Shown piece by piece: positions 19,996 through 28,985 of a stretch of DNA of 64,000 nt (within the stretch, counting starts at the first letter, position 1; the number at the start of each line of letters is the position of its first letter). Location of the stretch: the NCBI RefSeq assembly GCF_000717715.1, contig NZ_JOAI01000037.1, positions 108,038 through 172,037 of the forward strand. Direction: 5' to 3'. The DNA comes from Streptomyces sp. NRRL B-24484 (lineage in GTDB: Bacteria; Actinomycetota; Actinomycetes; Streptomycetales; Streptomycetaceae). The translations under genes and the position numbers were made by a program. The notes beneath the pieces are model-generated. The model had not been told where the DNA came from and did no database searches. It worked only from the letters and a program-made list of their open reading frames with translations.

Positions 19996-21003
19996 GTGCC
20001 CCAGGACACGGAGTTCCACCTTCCCTTCCCTCCGGCGGTCAGCCCGGACCTGACGGCCGCGCGGCGGCGCAACCTCTCCTGGGTGCGCAGGCACCGCCTC
20101 GTCGGCGAGGGGCGCGCCCTCGACTGGTACGCCTCCTGGGACGTACCGCGGCTCGCCGCCTACGGGTTCCCCTACGCGCAGGGGCCGGCACTGGACCTGT
20201 GCGCCGACGCGATGGCGTTCTTCTTCGTCTTCGACGACCAGTTCGACGGGCCACTCGGAAGTCTCCCCGACCGGGTCGCCGCGGTGTGCCGGAGGCTGAT
20301 CGACGTCGTCCACGGGGTCGCGCCCCGGACCGGTGCGGACCCGTGCACGACGGCCTTCGCCGACCTGTGGCGGCGCAGCGTCCACGGCGCACCGCCCGGG
20401 TGGACGGCACGGGTCGCCCACGAGTGGGAGTACTACTTCGCCGCGCATCCGCACGAGGCCCTCGACCGGCTCCGCGGCACCCCGAGCGGCATGGAGAGCT
20501 TCCTGCAGGTGCGCCGGGGCGTCGCCGCGACCGCGCTGCCCGTGTCCCTCGGGGAACGCGCGGCCGGCATCCGCGTCCCCGCGGTCGCGTTCCATGCCCC
20601 GCAGCTGCGCCGCATGCGCGACATCGCCGTGGACGTCCCCATCATGTGCAACGACGTCTGCTCCCTGGAGAAGGAGGAGGCCCGCGGCGACATCGACAAC
20701 CTCGTCCTCGTTCTCGAGCACGAGCGCGGCCTCTCCCGGGACGGCGCCCTCGCCGCCGCCAACAGCGCGGTGGCACGGCGGGTCGAGGACTTCCGGCACC
20801 TCGCGGGCGAGGTGCCGGGGATGTGCTGCCGGCTCGGCCTCGACGGCCCGCAGCGCGCCTCCGTCGACACGTACGTCCGGGTCATGAGCGCCTGGATCGG
20901 CGGCTACCGCGCCTGGCAGACCGAGACCACCAGGTACCGCACCGCCCTGGACGTCCTGCCCCGCTCCGGGCCCGGCCACTTCGACGACCTCTTCGGGCCC
21001 TGA
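19996..21003 (+). CDS. Class I sesquiterpene cyclase (pentalenene synthase-like)
   Basis: This 335-residue bacterial terpene synthase opens [12 protein letters not shown], closely like pentalenene synthase. It has every class I signature: the magnesium motif DDQFD at 80-84, the diphosphate-sensing Arg at 173, the NSE triad N219-D-x2-S223-x3-E227 and the C-terminal RY pair at 313-314. The reaction is ionisation and cyclisation of farnesyl (or geranyl) diphosphate; product prediction is not possible from sequence. GGAGG lies five bases before the GTG start. No P450, oxygenase or prenyl transferase adjoins it, so it may make an unmodified volatile hydrocarbon or alcohol. Confidence 0.92.
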   Translation: MPQDTEFHLPFPPAVSPDLTAARRRNLSWVRRHRLVGEGRALDWYASWDVPRLAAYGFPYAQGPALDLCADAMAFFFVFDDQFDGPLGSLPDRVAAVCRRLIDVVHGVAPRTGADPCTTAFADLWRRSVHGAPPGWTARVAHEWEYYFAAHPHEALDRLRGTPSGMESFLQVRRGVAATALPVSLGERAAGIRVPAVAFHAPQLRRMRDIAVDVPIMCNDVCSLEKEEARGDIDNLVLVLEHERGLSRDGALAAANSAVARRVEDFRHLAGEVPGMCCRLGLDGPQRASVDTYVRVMSAWIGGYRAWQTETTRYRTALDVLPRSGPGHFDDLFGP

Positions 21004-21035
21004 CCCGTCCGCCGGCTCCCTCGCGGCAGACCGGA

Positions 21036-22007
21036 TCAGGCCTCCGCGGCGGTGGTCCCGGGTGCCGCGGCGGGTGGGCAGAGGGTGCGGCGGACGGCCG
21101 CGCGGAGCCAGCGGTGGGCGCCGTCGGCGGTGTGGCGGGGGTGCCAGGCCATGCCGATGGTCAGGGGCGGCAGGTCCAGGGGGATGTCGAGGAGGTGCAG
21201 TCCGAGGGCGCCGGCGTCGTGGGTGAGCGGCGAGGGGGCGGCGCCGGGCAGTGCGGCGGGCACCAGGCAGACGACGTCGCTGCGGGCGGCGAGGGTCATC
21301 GCGGCCAGGTGGCCGGGGAGGACGACGCCGACCCGCCGGCGGAGGTCCAGCGCGGCCAGTGCGGTGTCGAGCGGGCCGGTGAACCGGCCGCGGCGGCTGA
21401 CCGCGACGTGCTGGGCCGCGGCCAGCCGGGCCGGGGTCAGCTGCCCCTCGGTGAGCGGATGACCCGGACGGACGGCCGCCACCATGCGGAGGCGGACCAG
21501 TTCTTCGACCCGTGTCTCGGGGTCGACGTGGTCGATCGAGCCGATCTCCAGGTCGATCCGGCCGTCCCGCAGTGCCGGTCCGGCCTCCAGTTCCTCGGCG
21601 CGGATCCGGAACGAGACCCCCGGCGCCTCCCGCCCGGCCAGCTCCAGCAGCCCGGGGGCCAGCGCCGCACCGACCAGGTCGGCGGTCTGGAGGGTGAAGG
21701 TGTTGCCCAGACCGGCGGGGTCGACGCTCGTGCCGGGGCCGAGCAGCGCCCCGAGGCTGCGCACGACCGCGGCGGCCTCCTCGCGCAGGGCCTCGGCGCG
21801 GGGGGTCGGGACCATGGCCTGCCCGGCCCGGACGAGGAGCGGGTCCTGGAGGATGCGGCGCAGCCGGGCGAGGGTGCGGCTCATGGCGGCGGGCGAGGTG
21901 TGCAGGCGTGCGGCGGCGCGGGTCACGCTGTGCTCGGCCAGCAGCGCGTCCAGTGCGAGGGCGAGATTGGCGTCGATCACCGGATCCGGGCTGTTCACCA
22001 GCATCAT
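21036..22007 (-). CDS. LysR-family transcriptional regulator
   Basis: This protein of about 323 residues has an N-terminal winged helix (LALALDALLAEHSVTRAAARLHTSPAAMSRTLARLRRILQDPLLVR) and a C-terminal effector-binding domain with the two-lobed periplasmic-protein fold. Two adjacent ATGs (22007 and 22004) are possible starts, behind GGAATGGA. It is divergent from the NmrA-like reductase with a 104-base intergenic region holding an inverted repeat, the standard layout for a LysR regulator and its target. The ligand is unknown. Confidence 0.9.
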   Translation of the reverse strand: MMLVNSPDPVIDANLALALDALLAEHSVTRAAARLHTSPAAMSRTLARLRRILQDPLLVRAGQAMVPTPRAEALREEAAAVVRSLGALLGPGTSVDPAGLGNTFTLQTADLVGAALAPGLLELAGREAPGVSFRIRAEELEAGPALRDGRIDLEIGSIDHVDPETRVEELVRLRMVAAVRPGHPLTEGQLTPARLAAAQHVAVSRRGRFTGPLDTALAALDLRRRVGVVLPGHLAAMTLAARSDVVCLVPAALPGAAPSPLTHDAGALGLHLLDIPLDLPPLTIGMAWHPRHTADGAHRWLRAAVRRTLCPPAAAPGTTAAEA

Positions 22008-22026
22008 TCCATTCCGAGCAATGATT

Positions 22027-22054
22027 CCGTGCCGAAGTTCCCATTGTGGCACGG
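22027..22054. promoter_or_regulatory. Inverted repeat, LysR-type operator candidate
   Basis: CCGTGCC and GGCACGG are separated by 14 bases within the divergent LysR/reductase region. Position and dyad symmetry fit a LysR binding site. Confidence 0.55.
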
Positions 22055-22111
22055 CGTGGGCCCTCAGCAGGATGAAGGACGTACCGAACCGGCACGACCT
22101 GCGAGGTTTTC

Positions 22112-23005
22112 ATGATCGTCATCACTGCTCCCACCGGGAACATCGGCCGCCGCCTGCTCGCCCTGCTCCTGGAGTCCGCTCCCGCCGCGGGCGAGGAACT
22201 GCGCGTGATCGTGCGCGATCCCGCCCGGCTCCCCGACGCCGTGCACGGCCGCGTCGAGGTGGTCACCGGCTCGCACGCGGACGCCGCGGTCGTCGACCGG
22301 GCCTTCGAGGGCGCGGACGCCGTCTTCTGGCTCGTGCCCCCGGACGCCTCACTGACCCCGTACGACACCTGGAGCGGCTTCACCCGTCCCGCCGCCGCGG
22401 CGCTCGCACACCACGGTGTCGGCCACGTCGTCGGCGTCTCGGCGCTCGGCCGCGGAACCCCGCTCGCGGACCGGGCCGGCCTCGTCACGGCCTCCCTCGC
22501 CATGGACGACCTCATCGCCGGCACCGGCGTCGCCTACCGCGCGCTGGCCAACCCGTCCTTCTTCGAGAACCTGCTGGAGGAGGTCGACTCGATCCGCGAG
22601 CGGGGCGTCTTCACCGACGTGGTGGACGCCGACCGCAAGGCCCCGCTCGTCGCCGTCGCCGACATCGCGGCGGCCGCCGCCCGCCTGCTGCTGGACCGCT
22701 CCTGGACCGGCACCGGCAGCGTCCCGGTCCTGGGGCCGCAGGACCTCTCGCCCAACGACCTGGCCCGCATCATGACCGAGCAGCTCGGCCGCCCCGTCCG
22801 CTACGAACGCCGGCCGCTCGACGAGCTCCGCACCACCCTGGTCGGCTACGGCCTCGACGAGGCGTTCGTGCAGGGGATCGTCGACATGAAGCGGGCCAAG
22901 GACGAGGGCCTCGACGCGGGCGTCGCCCGCACCCCGGAGACCGCGTCGCCCACCGGCTTCGAGCAGTGGTGCGCGCAGACCCTCAAGCCCGCCGTCCTCG
23001 CCTGA
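22112..23005 (+). CDS. NmrA-like NAD(P)-binding reductase
   Basis: This 297-residue atypical SDR has the N-terminal nucleotide-binding motif [12 protein letters not shown] (GxxGxxG type) and an NmrA/HSCARG-like body ([27 protein letters not shown]). Proteins of this kind act as quinone/azo reductases or redox sensors. GAGG lies about ten bases before the ATG. It is divergent from the LysR gene and 73 bases upstream of the darcynin gene, so the three probably form one regulatory unit. Confidence 0.87.
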   Translation: MIVITAPTGNIGRRLLALLLESAPAAGEELRVIVRDPARLPDAVHGRVEVVTGSHADAAVVDRAFEGADAVFWLVPPDASLTPYDTWSGFTRPAAAALAHHGVGHVVGVSALGRGTPLADRAGLVTASLAMDDLIAGTGVAYRALANPSFFENLLEEVDSIRERGVFTDVVDADRKAPLVAVADIAAAAARLLLDRSWTGTGSVPVLGPQDLSPNDLARIMTEQLGRPVRYERRPLDELRTTLVGYGLDEAFVQGIVDMKRAKDEGLDAGVARTPETASPTGFEQWCAQTLKPAVLA

Positions 23006-23078
23006 ACCCCGACTCCCGGCACCGGCACGCGCAGTGCCCGGTGCACCTGGACCCACCTGCCGCACGGAAGGCACCCCG

Positions 23079-23444
23079 ATGCCCGCTGAACGAACCGAAC
23101 CGCCGGTCACGGCCTTCATCCTGGTCAGGACCACGCCCGAGTGGCTCGCCCTGACCGTCCAGGAACGCGTGGACGCCTTCACCACCCAGGTCCTGCCGGC
23201 CGTCCGGGCCAGGACCACCGGTGTCCGTTCGCGCTTCTACGACACGGAGTTCTACTCGGCCCGCGTCACCGACGTCTGGGTGTGGGAGGCCGACGACCAC
23301 CACGCACACCGGCTGCTCGTCGACGCCCTGCGCGAAACCCCTTTCTGGGACCGCTACTTCGAGGTGGTCGACCTCCTGGTCGGCACCGAGAACGGCTACG
23401 CGCGCACCTACGGCCTCGAACCCGTCGCCACCGTCAGCACCTGA
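23079..23444 (+). CDS. Darcynin family protein
   Basis: This 121-residue protein matches the darcynin pattern: [24 protein letters not shown] at the start, [19 protein letters not shown] in the middle and [20 protein letters not shown] at the end. The family adopts a ferredoxin-like alpha/beta-barrel fold of unknown activity and often sits beside LysR regulators and NAD(P)-binding proteins, as here. GGAAGG precedes the ATG by eight bases. Confidence 0.87.
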   Translation: MPAERTEPPVTAFILVRTTPEWLALTVQERVDAFTTQVLPAVRARTTGVRSRFYDTEFYSARVTDVWVWEADDHHAHRLLVDALRETPFWDRYFEVVDLLVGTENGYARTYGLEPVATVST

Positions 23445-23464
23445 CCCGCCGCCCGCTCGCGCGA

Positions 23465-23518
23465 CGGGCCCGCCCCCCCCCCCGCCGCCGGTTGCGGCCG
23501 GGGAAGGACACGGGCCCG
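23465..23518. terminator. Convergent terminator with 11-C run
   Basis: Outer arms CGGGCCCG at 23465-23472 and 23511-23518 enclose an inner C-run/GGGG stem. It lies between the darcynin stop and the minus-strand stop at 23532. The eleven consecutive C residues at 23473-23483 are an indel-prone tract. Confidence 0.65.
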
Positions 23519-23531
23519 GACGTCGGTGAGG

Positions 23532-24059
23532 TCACGGGAAGTACATTGCCGCCTTCTCCAGGACGTGCCTGGTGAACAGCCCGCCCCAGGCGGTGCCGCC
23601 CCGGTACATGGTGACCCGGGCCCTCCCGGACGGCGCGGTCTGCACGGCGATCGGCCGGCCGAGCAGGGTGGTGCCCAGGAGCCGGGCGTCCGCCGCGGCC
23701 CACTGCGCCGCGGACGGCTGGACGGTGTCGCCGATCAGGGCGGGCAGCACCGTCGCCGCGTTGCGGGCACCGGGCAGGCCGCTGCGGAGGTGCTTGGAAC
23801 GCTCCATCGCCCAGGCCGTGAACTCGGTCAGTGCGACCGTGTCGACCTCGGGAACGGCGGCGGCGAGGACGAACAGTTCGGTCTTGGTGCCGAACCACCG
23901 CAGCTTGCGGTCCCCCCGGTTCCCGACCACCACCGCGTGGTCGCCCCAGGTGGTCGCCGTCACCTGGCAGCCGTCGGCCCTGAGCCGCTCGCCGAGCTCC
24001 TGCAGGTACGCGCCGGCCGCGTCGGCCGGCGATGGTCCGTTCGCCTGTTGCTGCGTCAT
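23532..24059 (-). CDS. Hypothetical protein
   Basis: This 175-residue soluble protein starts MTQQQANGPSPADAAGAYLQELGERL behind GGAGG at nine bases. Its body (GDHAVVVGNRGDRKLRWFGTKTELFVLAAAVPEVD) reads as a mixed alpha/beta domain. No catalytic motif or family was recognised. The 235-base gap on its 5' side is shared with the divergent membrane protein. Confidence 0.7.
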   Translation of the reverse strand: MTQQQANGPSPADAAGAYLQELGERLRADGCQVTATTWGDHAVVVGNRGDRKLRWFGTKTELFVLAAAVPEVDTVALTEFTAWAMERSKHLRSGLPGARNAATVLPALIGDTVQPSAAQWAAADARLLGTTLLGRPIAVQTAPSGRARVTMYRGGTAWGGLFTRHVLEKAAMYFP

Positions 24060-24257
24060 GGCGTAGATCCTCCGCCACGGGTACGACAACCGGAAGACCG
24101 AAGGCACGGAAGGCCGTTGAGGGTGGCGATCAGGCCTCCGGACCGGCAGCGCCGGATCGGCGCTCCACCCGGGGCAGGACAGGACGGTTCGTCATCCTCC
24201 TTGCGCAGCAACCGGGTTCGCCCGCACGGAGGAGCCCCCCGTCCTCCCGTCGGCCGA

Positions 24258-24286
24258 TGACCGGTCCCGACGGGCCGACCTAGCGT
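24258..24286 (+). promoter_or_regulatory. Promoter for a leaderless transcript
   Basis: TGACCG (24258-24263) and TAGCGT (24281-24286) are spaced 17 bases. The ATG at 24294 lies seven bases after the -10 element and has no ribosome site, so transcription probably starts at or next to the start codon. Confidence 0.55.
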
Positions 24287-24293
24287 GGACGGC

Positions 24294-25322
24294 ATGGCAG
24301 ATCAGGCACAGCGAGCCGCTCCGACCGCGTCGGGGCCGCCCCCGGCGGGCGGTCCCACCGCGGAGAACACCCCGGGCCGAACGGTCCGCGCGGCACCGGC
24401 CGCGCTCGCCGCGGCCGCCTGCTACGGCCTCCTGCAGGCGTGGTGGGCGCTCGGCCACGCCCCGTCCTTCGGTCGCTTCGGCACCGACCTGCTGGTCTTC
24501 CCGGGCTGGGCCGCCGTGGTGCTGTGCGCGGCCGCGGCGGTGCTCTCCCGGGCCCTGCACACGGCGCGCGGGCGCAGGCCGCTGCTGCTCGGAGCGGCCG
24601 CCGCGACGGCCGGCGCGCTGCTGCTCAGCTGCCCGTTCCTGCTGCTGGACGTGGTCGGCGGGCTGCTGCCGGGCCTGCACATCCCGTTCTCGCTCACCGG
24701 CTTCCTCAGCCGGGCCGGCTGCCTGGGCGTCGCGCTGCTGCTGGCGGCCACCGCGCTCGGCCACCGGCGCCGGTGGTGGGGCGACTGCCCGCGGTGCAGC
24801 CGCACCGGCCCGCTGCTCCGGCCCGGTCCGCCGGCCGGGCCGGAGCGCTGGGCGTGGTGGGCCGCGTACGGCGCGGTCGCCTCCTGCTGGCTGCGGATCC
24901 TCGCCCAGTACGCCCTCGGGTTCGCCGGACCGGGGCGGCTCAGCGCACCGCAGGCCGCGTCCCTGGCGGTGTTCGAGGTGGGCTTCGTCCTGGCCGGCAC
25001 CGTGCTGCCGCTGTCGCTGGTGCACCGGTGGGGACGGGTCCTCCCCCGCCGGCTGCCGCTGCTGGGCGGGCGGCGCGTGCCGCCTCCGGTGCTGCTCGTG
25101 CCGGCCTGTGCGATCTCGGTCGGCCTGCTGGTGTACTTCGGGGTCGGCATCGGCCAGTTGGTGGGCGAGACCGTCCACCCGGTGGCCCATGACGGCGCGC
25201 TGCCGCTGTCCTTCCTCTGGGTGGCGATGCCGGCCTACTGGCTCTGGGGGCTCGGCCTGGGCATGGCCGCGCTGTCCTACCGGCGCCGGACCCGTCCGCC
25301 GTGCCGCGCCTGCGGCCGCTGA
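24294..25322 (+). CDS. Multipass membrane protein
   Basis: This 342-residue integral membrane protein has about eight helices after a 40-residue polar Pro/Ala-rich N-terminus, for example LLVFPGWAAVVLCAAAAVLS, LLLGAAAATAGALLLSCPFLLLDVV, ISVGLLVYFGVGIG and LSFLWVAMPAYWLWGLGLGMAAL. Cytoplasmic CPRCSRTG and C-terminal CRACGR each carry a CxxC-like pair that could bind metal. No transporter signature was recognised. It lacks a Shine-Dalgarno sequence. Confidence 0.75.
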   Translation: MADQAQRAAPTASGPPPAGGPTAENTPGRTVRAAPAALAAAACYGLLQAWWALGHAPSFGRFGTDLLVFPGWAAVVLCAAAAVLSRALHTARGRRPLLLGAAAATAGALLLSCPFLLLDVVGGLLPGLHIPFSLTGFLSRAGCLGVALLLAATALGHRRRWWGDCPRCSRTGPLLRPGPPAGPERWAWWAAYGAVASCWLRILAQYALGFAGPGRLSAPQAASLAVFEVGFVLAGTVLPLSLVHRWGRVLPRRLPLLGGRRVPPPVLLVPACAISVGLLVYFGVGIGQLVGETVHPVAHDGALPLSFLWVAMPAYWLWGLGLGMAALSYRRRTRPPCRACGR

Positions 25323-25369
25323 TCCGGCCGCACCCGCGCCCTCCGCCGGCCGCCCCGCCGACCCTCCGG

Positions 25370-25417
25370 CCCGTCGGCCCGTCAGCCCGTCAGCCCGTCA
25401 GCCCGTCAGCCCGTCAG
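25370..25417. repeat. Tandem 8-base repeat (CCCGTCAG)
   Basis: Six units (the first CCCGTCGG, then five CCCGTCAG) overlap the 3' end of the DUF4232 lipoprotein gene. On the minus strand each unit contains TGA, so successive units supply stops in all three frames. Confidence 0.85.
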
Positions 25418-26446
25418 CCCGATCGTCGGGACGCCCGAGGGGACGGTGTTCCGCGGCCGGTCCTCGGTCTGGTCCTTCTTCCAGGCGCCGACGGCGAGCC
25501 GGCCCGTGGTGCCCAGGTCGAGTTCCGGGATCACCGTCACCGGGGCGGCATCCGCCGTCGCGCGGACCCTCAGGTACGGGGCGTTCACCGGGTCGACCGT
25601 CAGGTTGTCCACGGTGTTGCGCCAGACCAGCCCGGCGTAGGCCCGCTCGCCGGGGCCGAGGGTGATCGGCCGCGGCGGCTCGTCGGTGCCGGTGCCGGTC
25701 GAGATGGCGCTGCCGCCGTGCAGGACCTGCACCGCGCCGACGGGCCGGTGCTCCTCGTCGATGACCTGGAGCTCCGGATAGCCGTTCAGCCGGACGGTGC
25801 CCGCTCCGCAGTTCTCCAGGTGGAGACCGACGGCGCGCAGGCCCATCGCGGCATCGCCCTCGTCGGCGTACACCCGCGTCCCGGACGGCGGGCAGGGCCC
25901 GGTCTCGGCGGCCGCCTCCTTGCTCGGGACGCTGCGCACCCGGGTGATCCGCACCGAGCCGCCGCCTGCGGAGCCGGACGCCCCCGCGCCGGTGGGAGTG
26001 GCGCCGGGCAGGTGCTGCTCGGTCAGGGCGGGCGACGGCGTGGGGGTGCTCGCCGCGACGGTGCCCGTCACCGTCCGCCCGGGCGCGACGTCCGGCACCG
26101 TCTGCTTGCTGACCCGCATCGCCTGGCCGGACGGCGACAGGTGCGTGAACGTGACCGTGTAGGTGAAGGCTTCGCTCCCCCGGTTGGTGACCTCGAACTC
26201 GGTGCAGAGCGGGCCCGAGCCCGTGATCCTCACCCCGCGCACCTCCCGCCCCGCCGGACCTCCGGCAGGCACCGACGCCGAGGACGATGCCGATGCGGAC
26301 GGCCTGACCGGCACACCGCAGGCGGACAGGGCGCCCGTCGGGGCGGCGCCGGCCTGCGAACCGGTGGCGGTCCGGGAGCCGCACGCGGTGAGCACCAGGA
26401 GCCCGGCGGCCAGGAGGACTGCGGAAGCGGTACGGGAACGATGCAT
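25406..26446 (-). CDS. DUF4232-type lipoprotein
   Basis: This 346-residue protein has a lipoprotein signal (LLAAGLLVLTAC, lipobox cysteine at 22). A Ser/Ala-rich linker follows, then two beta-rich regions; the second (YADEGDAAMGLRAVGLHLENCGAGTVRLNGYPELQVIDEE) has the DUF4232 hallmark of a paired-cysteine immunoglobulin-like fold. It is expected on the outer face of the membrane. The stop codon lies inside the tandem 8-base repeat. Confidence 0.85.
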   Translation of the reverse strand: MHRSRTASAVLLAAGLLVLTACGSRTATGSQAGAAPTGALSACGVPVRPSASASSSASVPAGGPAGREVRGVRITGSGPLCTEFEVTNRGSEAFTYTVTFTHLSPSGQAMRVSKQTVPDVAPGRTVTGTVAASTPTPSPALTEQHLPGATPTGAGASGSAGGGSVRITRVRSVPSKEAAAETGPCPPSGTRVYADEGDAAMGLRAVGLHLENCGAGTVRLNGYPELQVIDEEHRPVGAVQVLHGGSAISTGTGTDEPPRPITLGPGERAYAGLVWRNTVDNLTVDPVNAPYLRVRATADAAPVTVIPELDLGTTGRLAVGAWKKDQTEDRPRNTVPSGVPTIGLTG

Positions 26447-26613
26447 CCGCCGAGCTGATCATGACAGGGCGTCAGCTGCCGTGACGCCTGTCACACTTCC
26501 GGCAACAGCCCTGTCACAGTCCCGCCGACCACGAAGGACCGAGACAGGCGGAGCGGCGGCCACCCGGCGCGGGTGGGCTTCGGGCGCGTCAGGGGTGGCT
26601 ACTGTGGGGCCCC

Positions 26614-27249
26614 ATGAGCCTGTGGTCACTGCGGTCCGCCCTGCCCCGACTGAACGGGGCGCTGGTCGCGGGGGCGGCGGTGGGCGTCCTGGTCGGGCTG
26701 CTGCGCGACCTGTCGATGGGCGTCCTCGCGGGCATCACCGCGACCCAGGCCTTCTTCGTCGCAGCCGGGTGGATCGCGCTGTGGCCGATGGACGCCGCCG
26801 CGACCCGCCACAACGCCCGGCGCGAGGACTTCCGGCCCGTCCTGGAGGAGCTCGTCGTCGTCGGGGCGGCGCTCGGCGGCCTCACCGGCATCGTGCTGCT
26901 GCTCCTGCTCGGCAGGTCCGCCGACAGCCACGCCGCCGCGGCGACCGCGCTGGCCGGTGTCTTCCTGGGTTGGGCGTCGCTGCACCTGATGTACGCCGCC
27001 CGCTACGCCGAGCTCTACCTCAAGCCCCCGACCGGCGGGATCGACTTCAACTCCGACGAGCCGCCGTCCTACAAGGACTTCCTCTACTTCAGCTACAACC
27101 TCGGCATGACGTACCAGGTCTCCGACACCAGCGTTACCACCTCCGCGATCCGTGCCGTCGTGCTGCGCCACTGCCTGCTCTCGTACGTGTTCGGCACGAG
27201 CATCCTGGCCACCACGATCAACCTGGTCACCGGGATCGTCACCGGCTAG
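26614..27249 (+). CDS. DUF1345 membrane protein
   Basis: This 211-residue protein has four hydrophobic segments and the DUF1345 core [34 protein letters not shown] followed by [21 protein letters not shown]. Family function is unknown. TACTGT at 26600-26605 lies eight bases before the ATG with no ribosome site, again suggesting a leaderless message. Confidence 0.88.
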   Translation: MSLWSLRSALPRLNGALVAGAAVGVLVGLLRDLSMGVLAGITATQAFFVAAGWIALWPMDAAATRHNARREDFRPVLEELVVVGAALGGLTGIVLLLLLGRSADSHAAAATALAGVFLGWASLHLMYAARYAELYLKPPTGGIDFNSDEPPSYKDFLYFSYNLGMTYQVSDTSVTTSAIRAVVLRHCLLSYVFGTSILATTINLVTGIVTG

Positions 27250-27318
27250 GCACGCCCCTCTCCGACCTCGCCGGCCGCAGCCGGTCCCACCGACCGCGAC
27301 CGGCCCGCGGGCGGGGCG

Positions 27319-28080
27319 TCAGACCTGGGCCATGCCGCCGTCGGCGAAGAGTTCGACACCGGTGATGAAGCCGGCGGCGTCGCTGGAGAGGAAGGCCGCG
27401 GCCCTGCCCATCTCCCGGGGGTCGGCGAGCCGGCCGGTGGGGTTGCCCTCGCCCATCGCGCGGACGGCGTCGGGGACGGCGTCGGCTCCCTGCGCCGCGC
27501 CGAGGGCGCGCCGCAGCGACTCGGTGTCCACCGCGCCGGGGCTGAGGACGTTGATGCGGATGCCGGAGCCCTTGATGTCCTGGATCCAGGACCGGACGAA
27601 GGCCCGCACGGCCGCCTTGGACCCGCCGTACAGCCCCATGCCGGCCGGGGGCCGGATCGACGCGGTCGACCCGATGACGACGACCGTGCCGCCGGGCGGC
27701 AGCAGCGCGACGGCCGGCTGGACGGTGAACAGGACGCCCTTCGCGTTGACGTCGAAGGTGCGGTCGAACTGCTCCTCGGTGATCGCGCCGAGCGGGGCGT
27801 GCGCCCCGATGCCGGCGTTGGCCACGACCGCGTCCAGGCGCCCGTGCCGGGCGACCACCTCGCGGTACGCCGCCTCCATGTCGGCGAGGCAGGTAACGTC
27901 GGCCACGATGCCCGAGCAGTTCGGGCCGATCGCGGCGACCGCCTCGTCCAGCTGCCCCTGCTGCAGGTCGGTGATGACGACCCGGGCGCCCTGGTCCACG
28001 AATTCCCCGGCGATGCCCAGGCCGACGCCGGACGCTCCGCCGGTGACGACGGCGACCTTGCCTTCGAGCGGGAGGTACAT
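27319..28080 (-). CDS. SDR-family oxidoreductase
   Basis: This 253-residue classical SDR has TGGASGVG at 13-20, NAGIG in the fourth strand, an active-site serine in GSTAS, YGGSK for Tyr/Lys and the C-terminal FITGVELFADGGMAQV typical of the family. GAGGAG precedes the ATG. It is divergent from a TetR regulator, with two operator-like palindromes between the starts, so its expression is probably repressed by that TetR and released by a ligand related to its substrate. Confidence 0.92.
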   Translation of the reverse strand: MYLPLEGKVAVVTGGASGVGLGIAGEFVDQGARVVITDLQQGQLDEAVAAIGPNCSGIVADVTCLADMEAAYREVVARHGRLDAVVANAGIGAHAPLGAITEEQFDRTFDVNAKGVLFTVQPAVALLPPGGTVVVIGSTASIRPPAGMGLYGGSKAAVRAFVRSWIQDIKGSGIRINVLSPGAVDTESLRRALGAAQGADAVPDAVRAMGEGNPTGRLADPREMGRAAAFLSSDAAGFITGVELFADGGMAQV

Positions 28081-28147
28081 CGTTCTCTCCTCTGAGGTGG
28101 GTGGGTCCGCGCATGCGGACGGCGGCGGTCGCTGCCTCTACACTCGG

Positions 28148-28198
28148 AAGTGGAGGCGCCGCCGGTTCTTCGAAATATAAGCGGGGGCGCCTCCACTT
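28148..28198. promoter_or_regulatory. Double TetR operator candidate
   Basis: Thirteen-base arms AAGTGGAGGCGCC (28148-28160) and its exact complement (28186-28198) face each other across 25 bases. Each arm is also half of a 20-base imperfect palindrome (28148-28167 and 28179-28198, centred on GGC/GCC). The two centres are 31 bases apart, about three helical turns. The AT-rich core between them probably contains a -10 element. Confidence 0.75.
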
Positions 28199-28237
28199 AG
28201 CAATGCCGCCCCGCACCGACGACGGAGGAACCACCCC

Positions 28238-28816
28238 GTGACCACAGAGACCGGGCGCCCGATGCGGGCCGACGCGCGGCGCAACCGGGAGAAGATCCTC
28301 GCTGCGGCCGTGCGCGTCTTCGCCGAGGACGGACTGGAGGCGCACCTCGAACGGATCGCCAAGGAGGCGGGCGTCGGCTCCGGCACCCTCTACCGGAACT
28401 TCCCCACCCGGGAGGCGCTGATCGAGGCCGCCTACCGCAACGAGCTGAGCCGGCTGTGCGACGCCGCCCCCGACCTCCTGGCGGCCCTGCCGCCGCGCGA
28501 GGCGCTGCGCGCGTGGATGGGTCGATTCATCGACTACGCGACCGCGAAGCTGGGGATGGCCGAGGCCCTTCGCGCCGTCGTCGACTCCGGCGTCAACCCC
28601 TACGCCCACAGTCGCGAACTGATGACGACCGCCCTCACCTCGCTCCTGGACGCCGCGGTCGCCGCCGGGACGGTCCGACCGGACGTCAGCCCGGCGGACC
28701 TGTTCGCCGCCCTCACCGGCGTCGCCCTCGCCTCCGGCAAGCCCGAGCAGCGCGAACAGGCCGAGCGCCTCCTCGACCTGACCATGGACGGCCTCCGGTA
28801 CGGCACGGCCGGCTGA
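28238..28816 (+). CDS. TetR-family transcriptional regulator
   Basis: This 192-residue protein has the TetR N-terminal helix-turn-helix (REKILAAAVRVFAEDGLEAHLERIAKEAGVGSGTLYRNFPTREALIEAAY). Its C-terminal domain is like those of SDR-linked TetR regulators. It uses a GTG start. It is divergent from the SDR gene and lies downstream of the double palindrome. Confidence 0.92.
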   Translation: MTTETGRPMRADARRNREKILAAAVRVFAEDGLEAHLERIAKEAGVGSGTLYRNFPTREALIEAAYRNELSRLCDAAPDLLAALPPREALRAWMGRFIDYATAKLGMAEALRAVVDSGVNPYAHSRELMTTALTSLLDAAVAAGTVRPDVSPADLFAALTGVALASGKPEQREQAERLLDLTMDGLRYGTAG

Positions 28817-28985
28817 CGCCGACCGCGCGGAGAAGGGGGCGAACGCCGAGGCGAGCGCCCGTCAGTGCGCCGGAGTACCGTCCGGACCCGAGGAGATCGC
28901 CGGCCCGTGTCCGGTGACCCGTGTCCGGCGGTGACCCGCGGGGAATCCTCCCGCCGGGCCGGCGGGGCCGCGAGGAGGTGGGGAG

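Noticed and set aside
27252-27318. ACGCCCC/GGGGCGT inverted repeat between the DUF1345 and SDR genes
   Set aside because: Seven-base arms more than 50 bases apart are too weak to call a terminator.
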